Positions 22,542 to 31,212 of a stretch of DNA of 61,791 nt are shown here, in pieces. The stretch is from Pseudomonadota bacterium (GTDB taxonomy: Bacteria; Pseudomonadota; Gammaproteobacteria; Burkholderiales; Casimicrobiaceae), in NCBI GenBank assembly GCA_018241745.1, contig JAFEDG010000153.1:1-61791 (forward strand). Direction: 5' to 3'. Position 1 is the stretch's first letter. Every line of letters starts with the position of its first letter. A program made the position numbers and the translations under genes. The notes below the pieces were generated by a model. The model saw only the letters and a program-made list of their open reading frames with translations. It did no database searches and was not told the DNA's origin.

Positions 22542-22562
22542 CGGAAAATAGGGTCGGACCCT
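22508..22562. repeat. REP-like paired palindrome, copy 2
   Basis: Cores AGGGTCCGACCCT at 22508-22520 and AGGGTCGGACCCT at 22550-22562 face each other, with TATTTTTC on the left and GAAAATA on the right. The right end gives the TAG stop of the DUF3570 gene (22561-22563). The left unit lies over or just before the 5' end of apbE. Same element as at 5722, 23657 and 54571. Confidence 0.85.
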
Positions 22563-23655
22563 AAAAGGTCTTATTGACGCCGGCCGCGAACCAGCGTGCG
22601 GAGAACGTGAGGATGCCGGGGCTGCCTTCGCCGAACGCGCGCCACGAAGGATCCTGGCGGTAGTAGTCCGCGGACAGGTACAGCGACCAGCCTTGCGTCA
22701 GGTCGTAGTCCGCGCGCAAGCCGAACGTCATGGCGCCGAATGCCGCGAGTCGCGTGTCGGCCGAGTAGTAGCCACCCCTCACGTATCCGGACGGGTAGGG
22801 CGGGTTCATGTAGAAATCCGCGGCGCCCTGCGTGTAATAGCGATACGACGGCGTCAGCGTCCATCCCTGCGGCAGCGTTTGCACCCACGCGATGTCGAAC
22901 GCGTTCGAAGTGCCGCCGAACGAATCGTTCAGAAAACGATAGCCCAGCCGCAGCGTCGCATTCTGCTCGACGAACGCGTGGTTGTAGCGCGTGAGCCACG
23001 CGAGGATGCGCCGTCGCTCGGGCCGCGTGTCGAGAGGCTTGTACGGGTCCGAGTAGTAGCCGCGGCCGTCGTTGTACGTGACGTTGGACTGCACGATGTC
23101 CACCGGCGACAGGTTCTGCGTGATGCCGATGAGGTAGTCGTACGTCTCGCGGTTGCCGTCATTGAGGTTGCGGTCTGTCGGATGGATGTAGTCCGCCGAG
23201 CCGCCGAAGCCGAACGCGAGCGTCGTGTTGCGGTCCGCGGTCCACCAGCGGACGTCCAGCGAGGCTGCGCGCGAGATGTAGTCGCGCTCGTGCGAATAGG
23301 CGCCGCCGATGCCGATGGCGTAGCGGTCGTAGTAGCGCGTCACCTTGACGTCACCGGCGGTCCGATAGTCGTGCACGCCTTCGCCCGATGCGCCGGACAG
23401 CGTGTTGAACCACAGCGGCGACGCGCCCGACATCTGGTCGTAGACGACGGAGCCCTGCACCGTCCATTTTTCCGCGAACGGGGCCAGCACGTAGAACGAC
23501 GGGCTCCTGACCGTCATCCGGTCCGCGCCCGGCTGCCAGTCGCGATAGTCGAGGTAGGACAGCGTGAAAATGCCCTGGTCGGGCACCGACTGTGCGACCG
23601 CCGCGGCGGGCAGGATGCCTGGCAGCGCGAGCGCCGCAGCCCACAACGGGCGCAT
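22561..23655 (-). CDS. DUF3570 outer-membrane beta-barrel protein with a flavinylation-type motif
   Basis: A 364-residue exported protein. Residues 1-21 are a signal peptide (ending AVAQ); the mature part alternates aromatic and polar residues in strand-like runs (SLYLSADYY, FGLRADYDL) and ends in phenylalanine, as outer-membrane barrels do. Residues 73-79 read DQMSGAS, which fits the D-x-x-[ST]-G-A-[ST] signature of ApbE substrates, and a second SGAS is at 87-90. DUF3570 has no established function that I know of. The start lies one base after REP-like copy 3, and the stop TAG comes from copy 2. Confidence 0.82.
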   Translation of the reverse strand: MRPLWAAALALPGILPAAAVAQSVPDQGIFTLSYLDYRDWQPGADRMTVRSPSFYVLAPFAEKWTVQGSVVYDQMSGASPLWFNTLSGASGEGVHDYRTAGDVKVTRYYDRYAIGIGGAYSHERDYISRAASLDVRWWTADRNTTLAFGFGGSADYIHPTDRNLNDGNRETYDYLIGITQNLSPVDIVQSNVTYNDGRGYYSDPYKPLDTRPERRRILAWLTRYNHAFVEQNATLRLGYRFLNDSFGGTSNAFDIAWVQTLPQGWTLTPSYRYYTQGAADFYMNPPYPSGYVRGGYYSADTRLAAFGAMTFGLRADYDLTQGWSLYLSADYYRQDPSWRAFGEGSPGILTFSARWFAAGVNKTF

Positions 23656-23656
23656 G

Positions 23657-23708
23657 GGGTCCGACCCTATTTCCTCCCGGGGCCCGCGAGAAAATAGGGT
23701 CGGACCCT
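23657..23708. repeat. REP-like paired palindrome, copy 3
   Basis: Cores at about 23656-23668 (GGGGTCCGACCCT, one end base changed) and 23696-23708 (AGGGTCGGACCCT) face each other around a GC-rich spacer that on the minus strand reads GGGAGGAAA. It fills the whole gap between the DUF4266 stop (TGA, sharing base 23708) and the DUF3570 ATG at 23655. The purine-rich spacer may serve as a distant ribosome site for DUF3570. Confidence 0.85.
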
Positions 23709-23950
23709 CAGTTGCAGCCACACCCGCCTCCGCCGACGCCGACGCCGCCGCCGGCCTTCTCCTTGCTGTCGTAGACGTGCTCGGTGTAACGCTGCGAATT
23801 GGCGTTGTAGTCGAACTGCATCGACGGCTTGGCCAGCTCGCCCTTCTCCCACGGCTTGGGTGGCGCGAGCGTCGCGCAACCGGCAACGAGCGTGGCTGCG
23901 AGCGCCGCCGCGAGCGCACGCACACCGCCCGCGTGGCGCCGGACCGTCAC
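23708..23950 (-). CDS. DUF4266 small lipoprotein with C-terminal GGGGCGCN
   Basis: An 80-residue protein. The signal region ends in the lipobox LVAGC, so C25 should be lipidated and the mature chain anchored in a membrane. It then reads LAPPKPWEKGELAKPSM, the DUF4266 hallmark, and closes with a glycine run and two cysteines, GGGGCGCN, at the very C-terminus. That tail is what one expects of a metal site or a modified peptide end, but no function is known to me. GTG 23950 overlaps the TlpA stop by 4 bp (GTGA). Confidence 0.85.
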   Translation of the reverse strand: MTVRRHAGGVRALAAALAATLVAGCATLAPPKPWEKGELAKPSMQFDYNANSQRYTEHVYDSKEKAGGGVGVGGGGCGCN

Positions 23951-24450
23951 GTGCCGAGCAGCGCGCGGATGCGCGCTTCCATCGCGTCGCGCGTTTCCTC
24001 GCGGAAGCCCTCCTCGACCAGCACGATCTTGCCGCTGCCGTCGACGAGGTAGGTGGTGGGCATGCCGCGCACGTCGAACGCGGCCGGCGTCTTGCCGTCC
24101 GGATCGAATACCGTTGTGAACTGCGCCGGCACCTGGGCCAGGAAGCGATCGGCGTCGCTGCGCTTCTTGTCGACGTTGACGGCGACAATCACGAGGCCCT
24201 TGCCTGCATACTTCTGCTGCAGCGCGTTCATCCACGGGAACGCCTGGCGGCACGGTCCGCACCACGACGCCCAGAAGTCGACGACGACCACCTTGCCGCG
24301 CAGCGCCGCCAGCGATACCGGCTTGCCGGCCGCGTCGTCGAGCGTGAAGGCGGGCGCGGCCGCGCCGGCCGTGGCGGCGACCGCCGGGGCGCCGAAAGCG
24401 AGCCACACCGCGGCGATGACGACAAAAACGAGCGTTCTGGACATGTTCAT
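23947..24450 (-). CDS. TlpA-like thiol-disulfide oxidoreductase
   Basis: A 167-residue periplasmic thioredoxin-fold protein. A signal peptide (about residues 1-25) leads into VVVDFWASWCGPCRQAF with the redox pair C64/C67, and the cis-proline region GMPTTYLVDGSG follows. It starts the operon TlpA-DUF4266-DUF3570-ApbE; with two cysteines at the end of the DUF4266 lipoprotein, that protein is the natural candidate client. ATG 24450 or 24444 are both possible starts. Confidence 0.9.
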   Translation of the reverse strand: MNMSRTLVFVVIAAVWLAFGAPAVAATAGAAAPAFTLDDAAGKPVSLAALRGKVVVVDFWASWCGPCRQAFPWMNALQQKYAGKGLVIVAVNVDKKRSDADRFLAQVPAQFTTVFDPDGKTPAAFDVRGMPTTYLVDGSGKIVLVEEGFREETRDAMEARIRALLGT

Positions 24451-24569
24451 GACGTTAGCATGGCAGCGCGCCGCCGATAAGAGCTAACGGGGGCGCCACG
24501 CCTTTTGTTCCCGACCGCGAGGACGAAATGCGACGCCCGGGTGCCGGGCCCGCGGCCCTCGGCCCGGGA
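24451..24569 (-). promoter_or_regulatory. Promoter gap of the TlpA operon, with a hairpin behind ptsI
   Basis: This 119-bp gap must hold the TlpA operon promoter; no clear -35/-10 pair stands out. CCGGGCC (24544-24550) and GGCCCGG (24561-24567) form a GC-rich stem just after the ptsI stop, with no T-tract, so it is at best a weak terminator. Confidence 0.35.
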
Positions 24570-26303
24570 TCAGGCGTTGAGCTTGTCCAGCAGCCCGGCG
24601 ATCTTGGCCGGCTGGTCGGCACGCCGGAGACGGTCGACGAGCACCCGCGACGCGGCGGCGTCGCTGGTCAGCACCCGCTGCTTGACCTCGAGCAGGTGGG
24701 CCGGGTGCATCGAGAAGTGCGTGAGGCCCATGCCCAGCAACAGCCGCGTCAGCGTGACTTCGCCCGCCATTTCGCCGCAGACGGCGATCGGGACCTTGGC
24801 CTTGGCGGCGCCGCCGATCGCCATCGCCAGCAGCCGGATGACCGCCGGATGCAGCGGGTCGTACAGGTGGGACACGGCATCGTCGCCGCGATCGACGGCC
24901 AGCGTGTACTGGATCAGGTCGTTGGTGCCGATCGACAGGAAGTCGAGCCGTGAGAGGAAGGACTCCAGCGCGAGCACGGCGGCCGGAATCTCGATCATGC
25001 CGCCGACCTCGATGCTGTCGTTGAACGGCACGCCCTGCTCGCGCAGCGTTTCCTTCGCATGCTCGATCGCAGCGAGCGACGCGTTGATCTCGCTGACCGA
25101 CGCCAGCATCGGCACCAGGATGCGGACGTTGCCGTAATGCGACGCGCGCAGGATGGCGCGCAACTGCGTATTGAAGAGCCGTGGCTCGGCCAGGCAGAAG
25201 CGGATCGCGCGCAAGCCGAGCGCGGGGTTGGGTGCGACGCGTGCGAGCCCGGCCAGGCCTTCCTTCGTCTTGTCGGCGCCCAGGTCGAACGTACGGATTG
25301 TCACCGGCCGGCCCTTCATGCCGACCGCCACCGCGCGATAGCTTTCGAACTGCTCGTCCTCGCTGGGCAGTCCCTCGCGATTGAGGAACAGGAATTCGGA
25401 GCGGAACAGGCCGACGCCGGCTGCGCCGTTCTCGATGGCCTGGTCGACGTCGCTAGGCAGCTCGATGTTGGCGTGGAGCTCAACGTCGACGCCGTCCAGC
25501 GTGCATGCACGCTTGGTGCGCAGCCGCTTGAGCTTCTGCCGCTCGAGCTCGCGCTCGCTCTGCTTCAACCGGTACTCGGCCAGCACGGCGCGGTCCGGGT
25601 TGACGAGCACCACGTTGTTGGCGCCGTCGACGATCAGCATCTCGCCGTCGCGGATCAGCTGCCGCGCGTTGTGCGTGGCGACGACGGCCGGCACGTTGAG
25701 GCTGCGCGCGACGATCGCCGTGTGCGACGTGACACCGCCGAGATCGGTCAGGAAGGCGCCGTAGTTGTGCTGCTTGAACTGGATGATGTCGGCGGGCGAC
25801 AGGTCGTGCGCGACGAGGATCGTGTGCGACTCGGCCGCCGGCGCCAGCGTCTGGTGCGAGCCCATCAGCCGCTTCAGCACGCGCTCGACGACCTGCACGA
25901 CGTCCGCCTTGCGCTCGCGCAGGTACGGATCCTCGATCTGCTCGAACTGCTCGACGAGCACCTGCATCTGCTGCGTCAGCGCCCATTCCGCGTTGCAGCG
26001 CTGGTCCGCGATGATCCGGCGCGGCACGTCGGCGAGCGTCGGGTCGTTGAGGATCATCCAGTGCACGTCGAGGAACGCACCGAACTCGCCGGGCATGTCC
26101 TCGCCCGCCAGGTCGCCGTGCAGCGACGTCAGCTCGTCGCGCACCGCGCCGACGGCGGCGTTGAAGCGCGCGATCTCCGCGTCGACCTGCGCCGCGGAGA
26201 TCCGGTAGTGCGCCACCTCGAGCGTGGCGTGCGACACGAGCTGCGCGCGCCCGATGGCGATGCCGCCCGAGACGCCGATGCCGTGGAGCGCGAAGCTCGT
26301 CAT
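24570..26303 (-). CDS. ptsI: Phosphoenolpyruvate-protein phosphotransferase (PTS enzyme I)
   Basis: A 577-residue enzyme I, which takes phosphate from PEP onto H194 in the motif GGVTSHTAIVARS and passes it to HPr. The C-terminal PEP-binding barrel shows GLFRSEFLFL, a DLGADK-type motif and GTNDLIQYTLAVDR. It sits 10 bp behind ptsH. No sugar-specific EIIB or EIIC gene is in the window, so the chain probably serves regulation through the EIIA in the same operon. Confidence 0.95.
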   Translation of the reverse strand: MTSFALHGIGVSGGIAIGRAQLVSHATLEVAHYRISAAQVDAEIARFNAAVGAVRDELTSLHGDLAGEDMPGEFGAFLDVHWMILNDPTLADVPRRIIADQRCNAEWALTQQMQVLVEQFEQIEDPYLRERKADVVQVVERVLKRLMGSHQTLAPAAESHTILVAHDLSPADIIQFKQHNYGAFLTDLGGVTSHTAIVARSLNVPAVVATHNARQLIRDGEMLIVDGANNVVLVNPDRAVLAEYRLKQSERELERQKLKRLRTKRACTLDGVDVELHANIELPSDVDQAIENGAAGVGLFRSEFLFLNREGLPSEDEQFESYRAVAVGMKGRPVTIRTFDLGADKTKEGLAGLARVAPNPALGLRAIRFCLAEPRLFNTQLRAILRASHYGNVRILVPMLASVSEINASLAAIEHAKETLREQGVPFNDSIEVGGMIEIPAAVLALESFLSRLDFLSIGTNDLIQYTLAVDRGDDAVSHLYDPLHPAVIRLLAMAIGGAAKAKVPIAVCGEMAGEVTLTRLLLGMGLTHFSMHPAHLLEVKQRVLTSDAAASRVLVDRLRRADQPAKIAGLLDKLNA

Positions 26304-26313
26304 GGATGCGGCG

Positions 26314-26583
26314 CTACTGTCCTTCGCCGAAATAGTCGGCGATCAGCGCCACCAGCGCGTCCATCGCGGCGGCTTCGTCGGGACCGTCGGTCTCGAGCGT
26401 CACCTTGGCGCCCTTGCCGGCCGCGAGCATCATCACGCCCATGATGCTCTTCGCGTTGATGCGCCGCCCGTTGCGCATCATGTGGACGTCACTCTCGTAG
26501 CGTGTCGCCAACTGCGTGAGCTTGGCCGATGCGCGGGCGTGCAGCCCCAGCTTGTTGACGATCTCAACCTCGCGCTGAAGCAT
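26314..26583 (-). CDS. ptsH: HPr phosphocarrier protein
   Basis: An 89-residue HPr. H15 in KLGLHARAS is the phosphorylated histidine, and S46 in NAKSIMGVM is the site that HPr kinase modifies in bacteria that have that enzyme. ATG 26583 gives the standard length; it lies 20 bp inside the end of the EIIA gene, so translation is coupled. Confidence 0.95.
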   Translation of the reverse strand: MLQREVEIVNKLGLHARASAKLTQLATRYESDVHMMRNGRRINAKSIMGVMMLAAGKGAKVTLETDGPDEAAAMDALVALIADYFGEGQ

Positions 26584-26971
26584 AGATCGGCTCGAGGTGC
26601 ATCGCGCCATCGCGGGCGCCGGAAACCGCCTTGCGGATCATCGTGGGCATGCCCTTGCCGCGGTACGTGAACGCGCGGATCAGCATCGGCAGGCTCACGC
26701 CCACGACGCCTTCGATCCGCGGCGGGTCGAGCAGCCGCACGGCGAGGTTGCACGGCGACGCGCCGTACAGGTCGGAGAAGATCAGCACGCCGCTGCCGGT
26801 GTCGAGTCGCGACACGCGCGTGCGCGCAGGCGCCAGGAGGTCGGACGGGTCGTCGCTGGCCGCCACCGACATCGACTCGAACTGCGGCGGCCTGGTGCCC
26901 AGCACATGGGTCACCGCGCCAATCAACGCCTCCGGCAACGCGTCGTGCGCGATGATCAGGATGCCGATCAT
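26564..26971 (-). CDS. PTS EIIA component, mannose type
   Basis: A 135-residue single-domain EIIA of the mannose/sorbose family. H9 in ILIIAHDALPEAL is the likely phospho-acceptor, and GVLIFSDLYGASPCNLA is the conserved second motif. With no matching EIIB/EIIC, it is likely a regulatory phospho-acceptor, as for the same gsh-linked EIIA in other betaproteobacteria. It overlaps gshB by 4 bp (ATGA) and ptsH by 20 bp. Confidence 0.92.
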   Translation of the reverse strand: MIGILIIAHDALPEALIGAVTHVLGTRPPQFESMSVAASDDPSDLLAPARTRVSRLDTGSGVLIFSDLYGASPCNLAVRLLDPPRIEGVVGVSLPMLIRAFTYRGKGMPTMIRKAVSGARDGAMHLEPIYASARG

Positions 26972-27954
26972 GGCAGCGGGCGGCCCGTGGCGGAGAGACG
27001 CGGCGGATCGCCGACCCGGACGGCCGACTCGAGCGCCTCGGCGAACGCACCCGGCACGTCGAAGTCCGTCTGCTGCGTGATCTCGACGAAGCAGGTCGGG
27101 CTCGTGACGTTGACTTCGGTGAGGTAAGGGCCGATGACGTCGAGGCCCACGACGAGCAGGCCCTCGTTCCACAACCGCGGGCCCAGTGCCTCGGCGATCT
27201 CGCGGTCGCGCGGCGTCAGCGGCCGCGCGACGCCGCGGCCGCCGGCCGCGAGGTTGCCGCGCGTCTCGCCGGCGCGCGGGATCCGCGCCAGCGCGTACGG
27301 CACCGGCTTGCCGGCGATCAGCAGGATGCGCTTGTCGCCGTCGGCGATCTCCGGGATGTAGCGCTGGACCATGATCGTCTGCGTGCCCAGCGCGCCGACG
27401 GTCTCGACGATCACGTTGCGATTGGGGTCGTCGTGGCGGACGCGGAAGATCGACGTGCCGCCCATGCCGTCCAGCGGCTTCACGATGACGTCGCGATGTT
27501 CGTCGATGAAGGCGTCGACGAGCCCCGCGTCGCGCGTGACGAGCGTCGGCGAGATGAACTCGCTGAACTTCGTGATCGCCATCTTCTCGTTGTTGTCGCG
27601 GATGGCGCGCGGCGCGTTGAACACGCGCGCGCCACGGCGTTCCGCCGCCTCGAGGATGTACGTCGAGTAGACGTACTCCATGTCGAATGGCGGGTCCTTG
27701 CGCATCATCACCGCGGCGAAATCCTCGAGCGCGCGGGTTTCCGGGTCCCCGGCGCGATGCCAGTCGTGGTCGTCGTCACCCAGCGTCAGGTGCTGCACCG
27801 TCGCGCGCGTCTCGCCGCCGCGCCACCACAGGTCGTCCTGCTGCATCGCGTACAGCCGATGGCCGCGCTTTTGCAGCGCACGCATCATCGCGATGCTCGA
27901 GTCCTTGTAAGGCTTGAGCGCGACCAGCGGATCGAGGATGAAAGCGAAGTCCAT
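26968..27954 (-). CDS. gshB: Glutathione synthetase
   Basis: A 328-residue ATP-grasp ligase that adds glycine to gamma-glutamylcysteine. N-terminal FAFILDPLVALKPYKDSS, VIVKPLDGMGGTSIFRV for ATP binding and LTEVNVTSPTCFVEI for the metal site are all present. It leads the gshB-EIIA-ptsH-ptsI operon, a gene order seen in many betaproteobacteria. It starts 50 bp after the kinase gene's stop, so read-through from that operon is possible. Confidence 0.96.
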   Translation of the reverse strand: MDFAFILDPLVALKPYKDSSIAMMRALQKRGHRLYAMQQDDLWWRGGETRATVQHLTLGDDDHDWHRAGDPETRALEDFAAVMMRKDPPFDMEYVYSTYILEAAERRGARVFNAPRAIRDNNEKMAITKFSEFISPTLVTRDAGLVDAFIDEHRDVIVKPLDGMGGTSIFRVRHDDPNRNVIVETVGALGTQTIMVQRYIPEIADGDKRILLIAGKPVPYALARIPRAGETRGNLAAGGRGVARPLTPRDREIAEALGPRLWNEGLLVVGLDVIGPYLTEVNVTSPTCFVEITQQTDFDVPGAFAEALESAVRVGDPPRLSATGRPLP

Positions 27955-28004
27955 GGGCCCAATCGTAGCAAATGCCCAAGCGTGGCCGGGCCGGGATTCC
28001 AGCG

Positions 28005-30470
28005 CTAGCGAGTGCGCTCGCGTTTCGCGCGACCACGCTCGTTCGCGTCGGCCGCGGGCTCGTCCACCCCGTCGAGTCGCATGAACATCCGCGCTGGCAG
28101 GCGCATCGCCCGCAGCGTGCGGATCACGGCTTCCTGGGCTGCGTAGCGGCGATACCACCGATACAGGAAGAAGCCGCCGAGGCCCACGGTGACGGCAGCG
28201 ATCACGTACGGGTTGCGCGACAGCAGCCCGATGAACGCGATCATCACCACGAGCCCGATGCGTTGCGGGTCGTGAAACAGCGCCGTGATCCCCTCGACCA
28301 GTTCCAGCTGCGCCAGCGCGCTCCGCACCGCATGACCGCGCACCAGGACGCGGTCGAGCGTGTCGCGCAAGGCTTCGTGGCGCGGGGCCGACAGATCGAG
28401 CGCAAGCGCGTGCCGGCACTGCTCGAGCAGCGGATCGAGCGCGCCCACGATCTCGTCGGTCGCATGGTCGGCCACCGCGTCGTCGTTGGGGAGCATGCCC
28501 AGCAGGATCGCGAGTCGTGCACGCACGCGTTCGCGCGCCTCGCGCACCCCGTCGTCGAGCGCGCTCTCGTGCGCGGCTTCGCGCGCCGCGCGCGTCGTCG
28601 CCTCCTCGCGCGCGAGCGGCAGCAGATGATGCGCCACCAGCGCAGCGACCGGATCGTCGTTGTCGCGCCAGTGAAACCAGCCAACCCGTGCGCCCAGCGC
28701 TGCCGCGCCCGCGCGTACTTCGTCGCTCAATGCGCTCGCGTAGGCCAAGTCGCACGTGGCCAGCAGAACGGCGGCCGCCAGCGGATAGGGCGGCGGTGGC
28801 GGAAGCCGGGACGCGAGTCCATAGAGCGCGTCATCGACGAGGGCCGGACCGTGGGGGCGCCCCGCCGGACTGCGCCGCCATTCGAGCTCCGCGCGCTGTG
28901 CAGCCGCCCAGCCGTCGTCGAAGCGCGCGTGGGCCGCGCGCCACGTCGTGCGCAGGCTGGCCAACGCCGGGTCGTGCGCGAACAGCGCGAGAACGTCGTC
29001 CTCGTACAGGATGCCCAGCCAAGTGGCCGCATCCTCGTCGCCTCCGGCAGCGGCGCGCGCGTGCGCGACGAGGCCACTCTCGGTGAGCGGCTCGCCACGC
29101 CAGATCGGGGGCAGCGTCGCGTCGAGCGCGATCAGCGCCTGCGCAAGCTTGCGGTCGTCGCCGGGCCCGCGCGGCTCGACGATGTCGCGCAGGCGCCGGG
29201 CGAGGTTGTGCTCGTGCAACTCCGTCTCCACCCAGCGGACGACCTGGCCGCGAACGAGGTCCCGCTTGCCCGCGTCCCAGTGGCGGGCGAGCGCCACGGC
29301 GAGCTCAGCAGGCGTACGTGCCTCGCTTTCTTCGAGTCGGTACGGCTTGGCGTCGGTGCCGATCTCCACGACGTCGTCGACCGCCGCCAGCGAAGGATCC
29401 CCGTCGAGCCAGCGTCGGACCTCGTCCTCGCCGAAACGACGCTTCGGATCGCGGAGCAGCAGGCCACGCGCGAGACGGCGCAAGTCGTCGTCGAACACGC
29501 CGGACACGTCGATCGGCCGTGTCGCGAGGTGGTGATTCATTACCTGCTCGGTCAATCCGTCGAACGGATGCCGGCCCGTCGCGGCCTCCAACACGATCAT
29601 GCCCAGGGACCACCAGTCGGCTTTCGCGTCCAGGACGCCGGTCAACACCTCCGGTGCCGCGTACCGCGTCGTCCTGGCGCCACCGGTGAAGTGCTGCGTC
29701 GCCGCCGCCAGCGACGCGATGCCGAAATCCGTGAGCGCGAGCGACAGCGGCGACGTACCGCGCAGCAGGATGTTGTCGGGCTTGACGTCGCGATGCAGGA
29801 TCCGGTGCGCATGGATGCCGGTGAGCGCCGCACCGACGTCGCGGACAATCGCGCGCACGTCCGACGGCGGCACCGGCCCCGCGGCAAGGTAGTGCTGCAG
29901 CGTGCCGCCTGGCACATACTCGAGCACCTCGTAGGCGGTGCCTTCGGAGACGCCGTGCGCGAGCAAGCGCACGACGGTCGGGCCGATCGTCGACGCCAGC
30001 ACGTCCAGCAACGCGAAATCCGGCTCGAGTCCACGACGATAGAGCTTGACCACGCGACGCTCGCCACTCGACCGTTGCTCGACGAGCAGGATGTCGGCTT
30101 CACTGCCGGTGGCGGGAAACGCGTCGACGATCCTGTAATCGCCGCGGAGCGCCGGCGGGAGCGGCCGCGCGTCCAGCGTGGGGGCGGCAACGGCGCCGCC
30201 CAGCGGGCGGCCGCAGTACACGCACGTCGTCTCCCCCGGCGGATTCGGCTGGCGACAGTCGTCATGGCCGCAGGTTTGCTGGGGCGCCGATGCGGCCGGT
30301 GGCGCGGCCCCCGGCATCGCCGGCTCCGCGGGCTCCTGCACGACGCGCGGCAGGAGGGAATGCGTCGACGCGCGCGGCCGCGAGAAATCGACGCCGGTGA
30401 GCAGTGCGCCGCACGTGCACCGCGCGCGCGCTGGCGGATTCTCGGCGTCGCAGACCGGGCACACGCGCAC
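28005..30470 (-). CDS. Zinc-ribbon Ser/Thr protein kinase with C-terminal membrane anchor
   Basis: An 821-residue protein, last gene of a four-gene operon. Two treble-clef-like cysteine sets come first (C4, C7, C18, C20; then C67, C72, C83, C86). A Hanks-type kinase follows at about 110-390: K142 in VVKLYRR, HRDVKPDN at 226-233 and DFG at 248-250, with APE and the D-W-S-L-G segment intact, so it should be active. About 350 helical residues with no known domain follow, then two membrane segments near 740-775. GTG 30470, after an AGGAG, is the likely start; an ATG at 30569 would overlap the radical-SAM gene. The target is unknown; the operon partners are the first guess. Confidence 0.82.
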   Translation of the reverse strand: MRVCPVCDAENPPARARCTCGALLTGVDFSRPRASTHSLLPRVVQEPAEPAMPGAAPPAASAPQQTCGHDDCRQPNPPGETTCVYCGRPLGGAVAAPTLDARPLPPALRGDYRIVDAFPATGSEADILLVEQRSSGERRVVKLYRRGLEPDFALLDVLASTIGPTVVRLLAHGVSEGTAYEVLEYVPGGTLQHYLAAGPVPPSDVRAIVRDVGAALTGIHAHRILHRDVKPDNILLRGTSPLSLALTDFGIASLAAATQHFTGGARTTRYAAPEVLTGVLDAKADWWSLGMIVLEAATGRHPFDGLTEQVMNHHLATRPIDVSGVFDDDLRRLARGLLLRDPKRRFGEDEVRRWLDGDPSLAAVDDVVEIGTDAKPYRLEESEARTPAELAVALARHWDAGKRDLVRGQVVRWVETELHEHNLARRLRDIVEPRGPGDDRKLAQALIALDATLPPIWRGEPLTESGLVAHARAAAGGDEDAATWLGILYEDDVLALFAHDPALASLRTTWRAAHARFDDGWAAAQRAELEWRRSPAGRPHGPALVDDALYGLASRLPPPPPYPLAAAVLLATCDLAYASALSDEVRAGAAALGARVGWFHWRDNDDPVAALVAHHLLPLAREEATTRAAREAAHESALDDGVREARERVRARLAILLGMLPNDDAVADHATDEIVGALDPLLEQCRHALALDLSAPRHEALRDTLDRVLVRGHAVRSALAQLELVEGITALFHDPQRIGLVVMIAFIGLLSRNPYVIAAVTVGLGGFFLYRWYRRYAAQEAVIRTLRAMRLPARMFMRLDGVDEPAADANERGRAKRERTR

Positions 30471-30523
30471 GATGCCCGCGGACTCCTGGTCTGGCGGGGA
30501 CGCTGCGCCTCGCTGCAATTCGC

Positions 30524-31174
30524 CTAGCGCCACGACACGTCCGTCAGCGCGAGACCACGACTCGCGCAAAGTGCTTCCACGCGCGCCATGTCACCGCGCG
30601 CGGGAATACCGATCATCCAGACGCGGCGGCCATCGACAGCCACCTGCATCGCCTTGCCTGTTGCGGGCGCCGGCGCATCGATCCAGCGGGCGTACCGCGC
30701 CTGGCCGCGCGCCGACAGGGGCACGAGCGTCTGGTTGGAAGACCCGCGCCACAGCCCGCCCTCCGCCAACCGGTCGGCGTACGGCTCCGGGATGACCGCA
30801 TCGAGGCCTCTGAGCAACAGCGCGTGGTCCCGCTCGAGCGTCTTCAGTGGATAGCCGGAGTAGCACAGCACGTCGAAGTCCAGCGCGGCCTCGGCACGCC
30901 ACGCCGCGAGGCCGTCGAGGAGCGCGGCCAGCGCCGCGGGCTGCTCGAACGGCTCGCCTCCGCTTATCGTGACGCCGTCCAGCGCGCCGGCTGACACCTC
31001 GCGGCACCACGCCACCACCGCGGCGACGCTGATGCCCTTGCTTGCATCGCGTGGCCATGTGTCGCGCGACACGCATCCCTTGCAGCCGATCGAGCAGCCT
31101 TGCACCCACAGGCCGACGCGCCGGCCAGGACCCAGCACCGTCACCGGCCAGTGCGCCTTGTTGAGCTCGAGCAT
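30524..31174 (-). CDS. Radical-SAM activase-like protein (4Fe-4S, NrdG type)
   Basis: A 216-residue radical-SAM protein. C27, C31 and C34 in QGCSIGCKGC form the CxxxCxxC that holds the 4Fe-4S cluster, and ISGGEPFEQP is the SAM-binding GGE motif. Size and order resemble ribonucleotide-reductase or pyruvate-formate-lyase activases, but no glycyl-radical enzyme is nearby. ATG 31174 begins at MLELNKAHWP, where relatives begin; GTG 31216 overlaps the AAA+ stop by 4 bp and is an alternative. A link between radical-SAM chemistry and the kinase and AAA+ neighbours is unexplained. Confidence 0.85.
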   Translation of the reverse strand: MLELNKAHWPVTVLGPGRRVGLWVQGCSIGCKGCVSRDTWPRDASKGISVAAVVAWCREVSAGALDGVTISGGEPFEQPAALAALLDGLAAWRAEAALDFDVLCYSGYPLKTLERDHALLLRGLDAVIPEPYADRLAEGGLWRGSSNQTLVPLSARGQARYARWIDAPAPATGKAMQVAVDGRRVWMIGIPARGDMARVEALCASRGLALTDVSWR

Positions 31175-31212
31175 CGCCGCCTGGTCCCCGCCCGGCGCGG
31201 CGCGCCCGGAGT

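Noticed and set aside
24544..24567. Rho-independent terminator after ptsI
   Set aside because: The stem is good but there is no T-tract on the minus strand, so it is recorded only as a weak hairpin.
30524..31174. NrdG, the anaerobic ribonucleotide reductase activase
   Set aside because: No nrdD gene is adjacent, and the operon partners are an AAA+ motor and a kinase.
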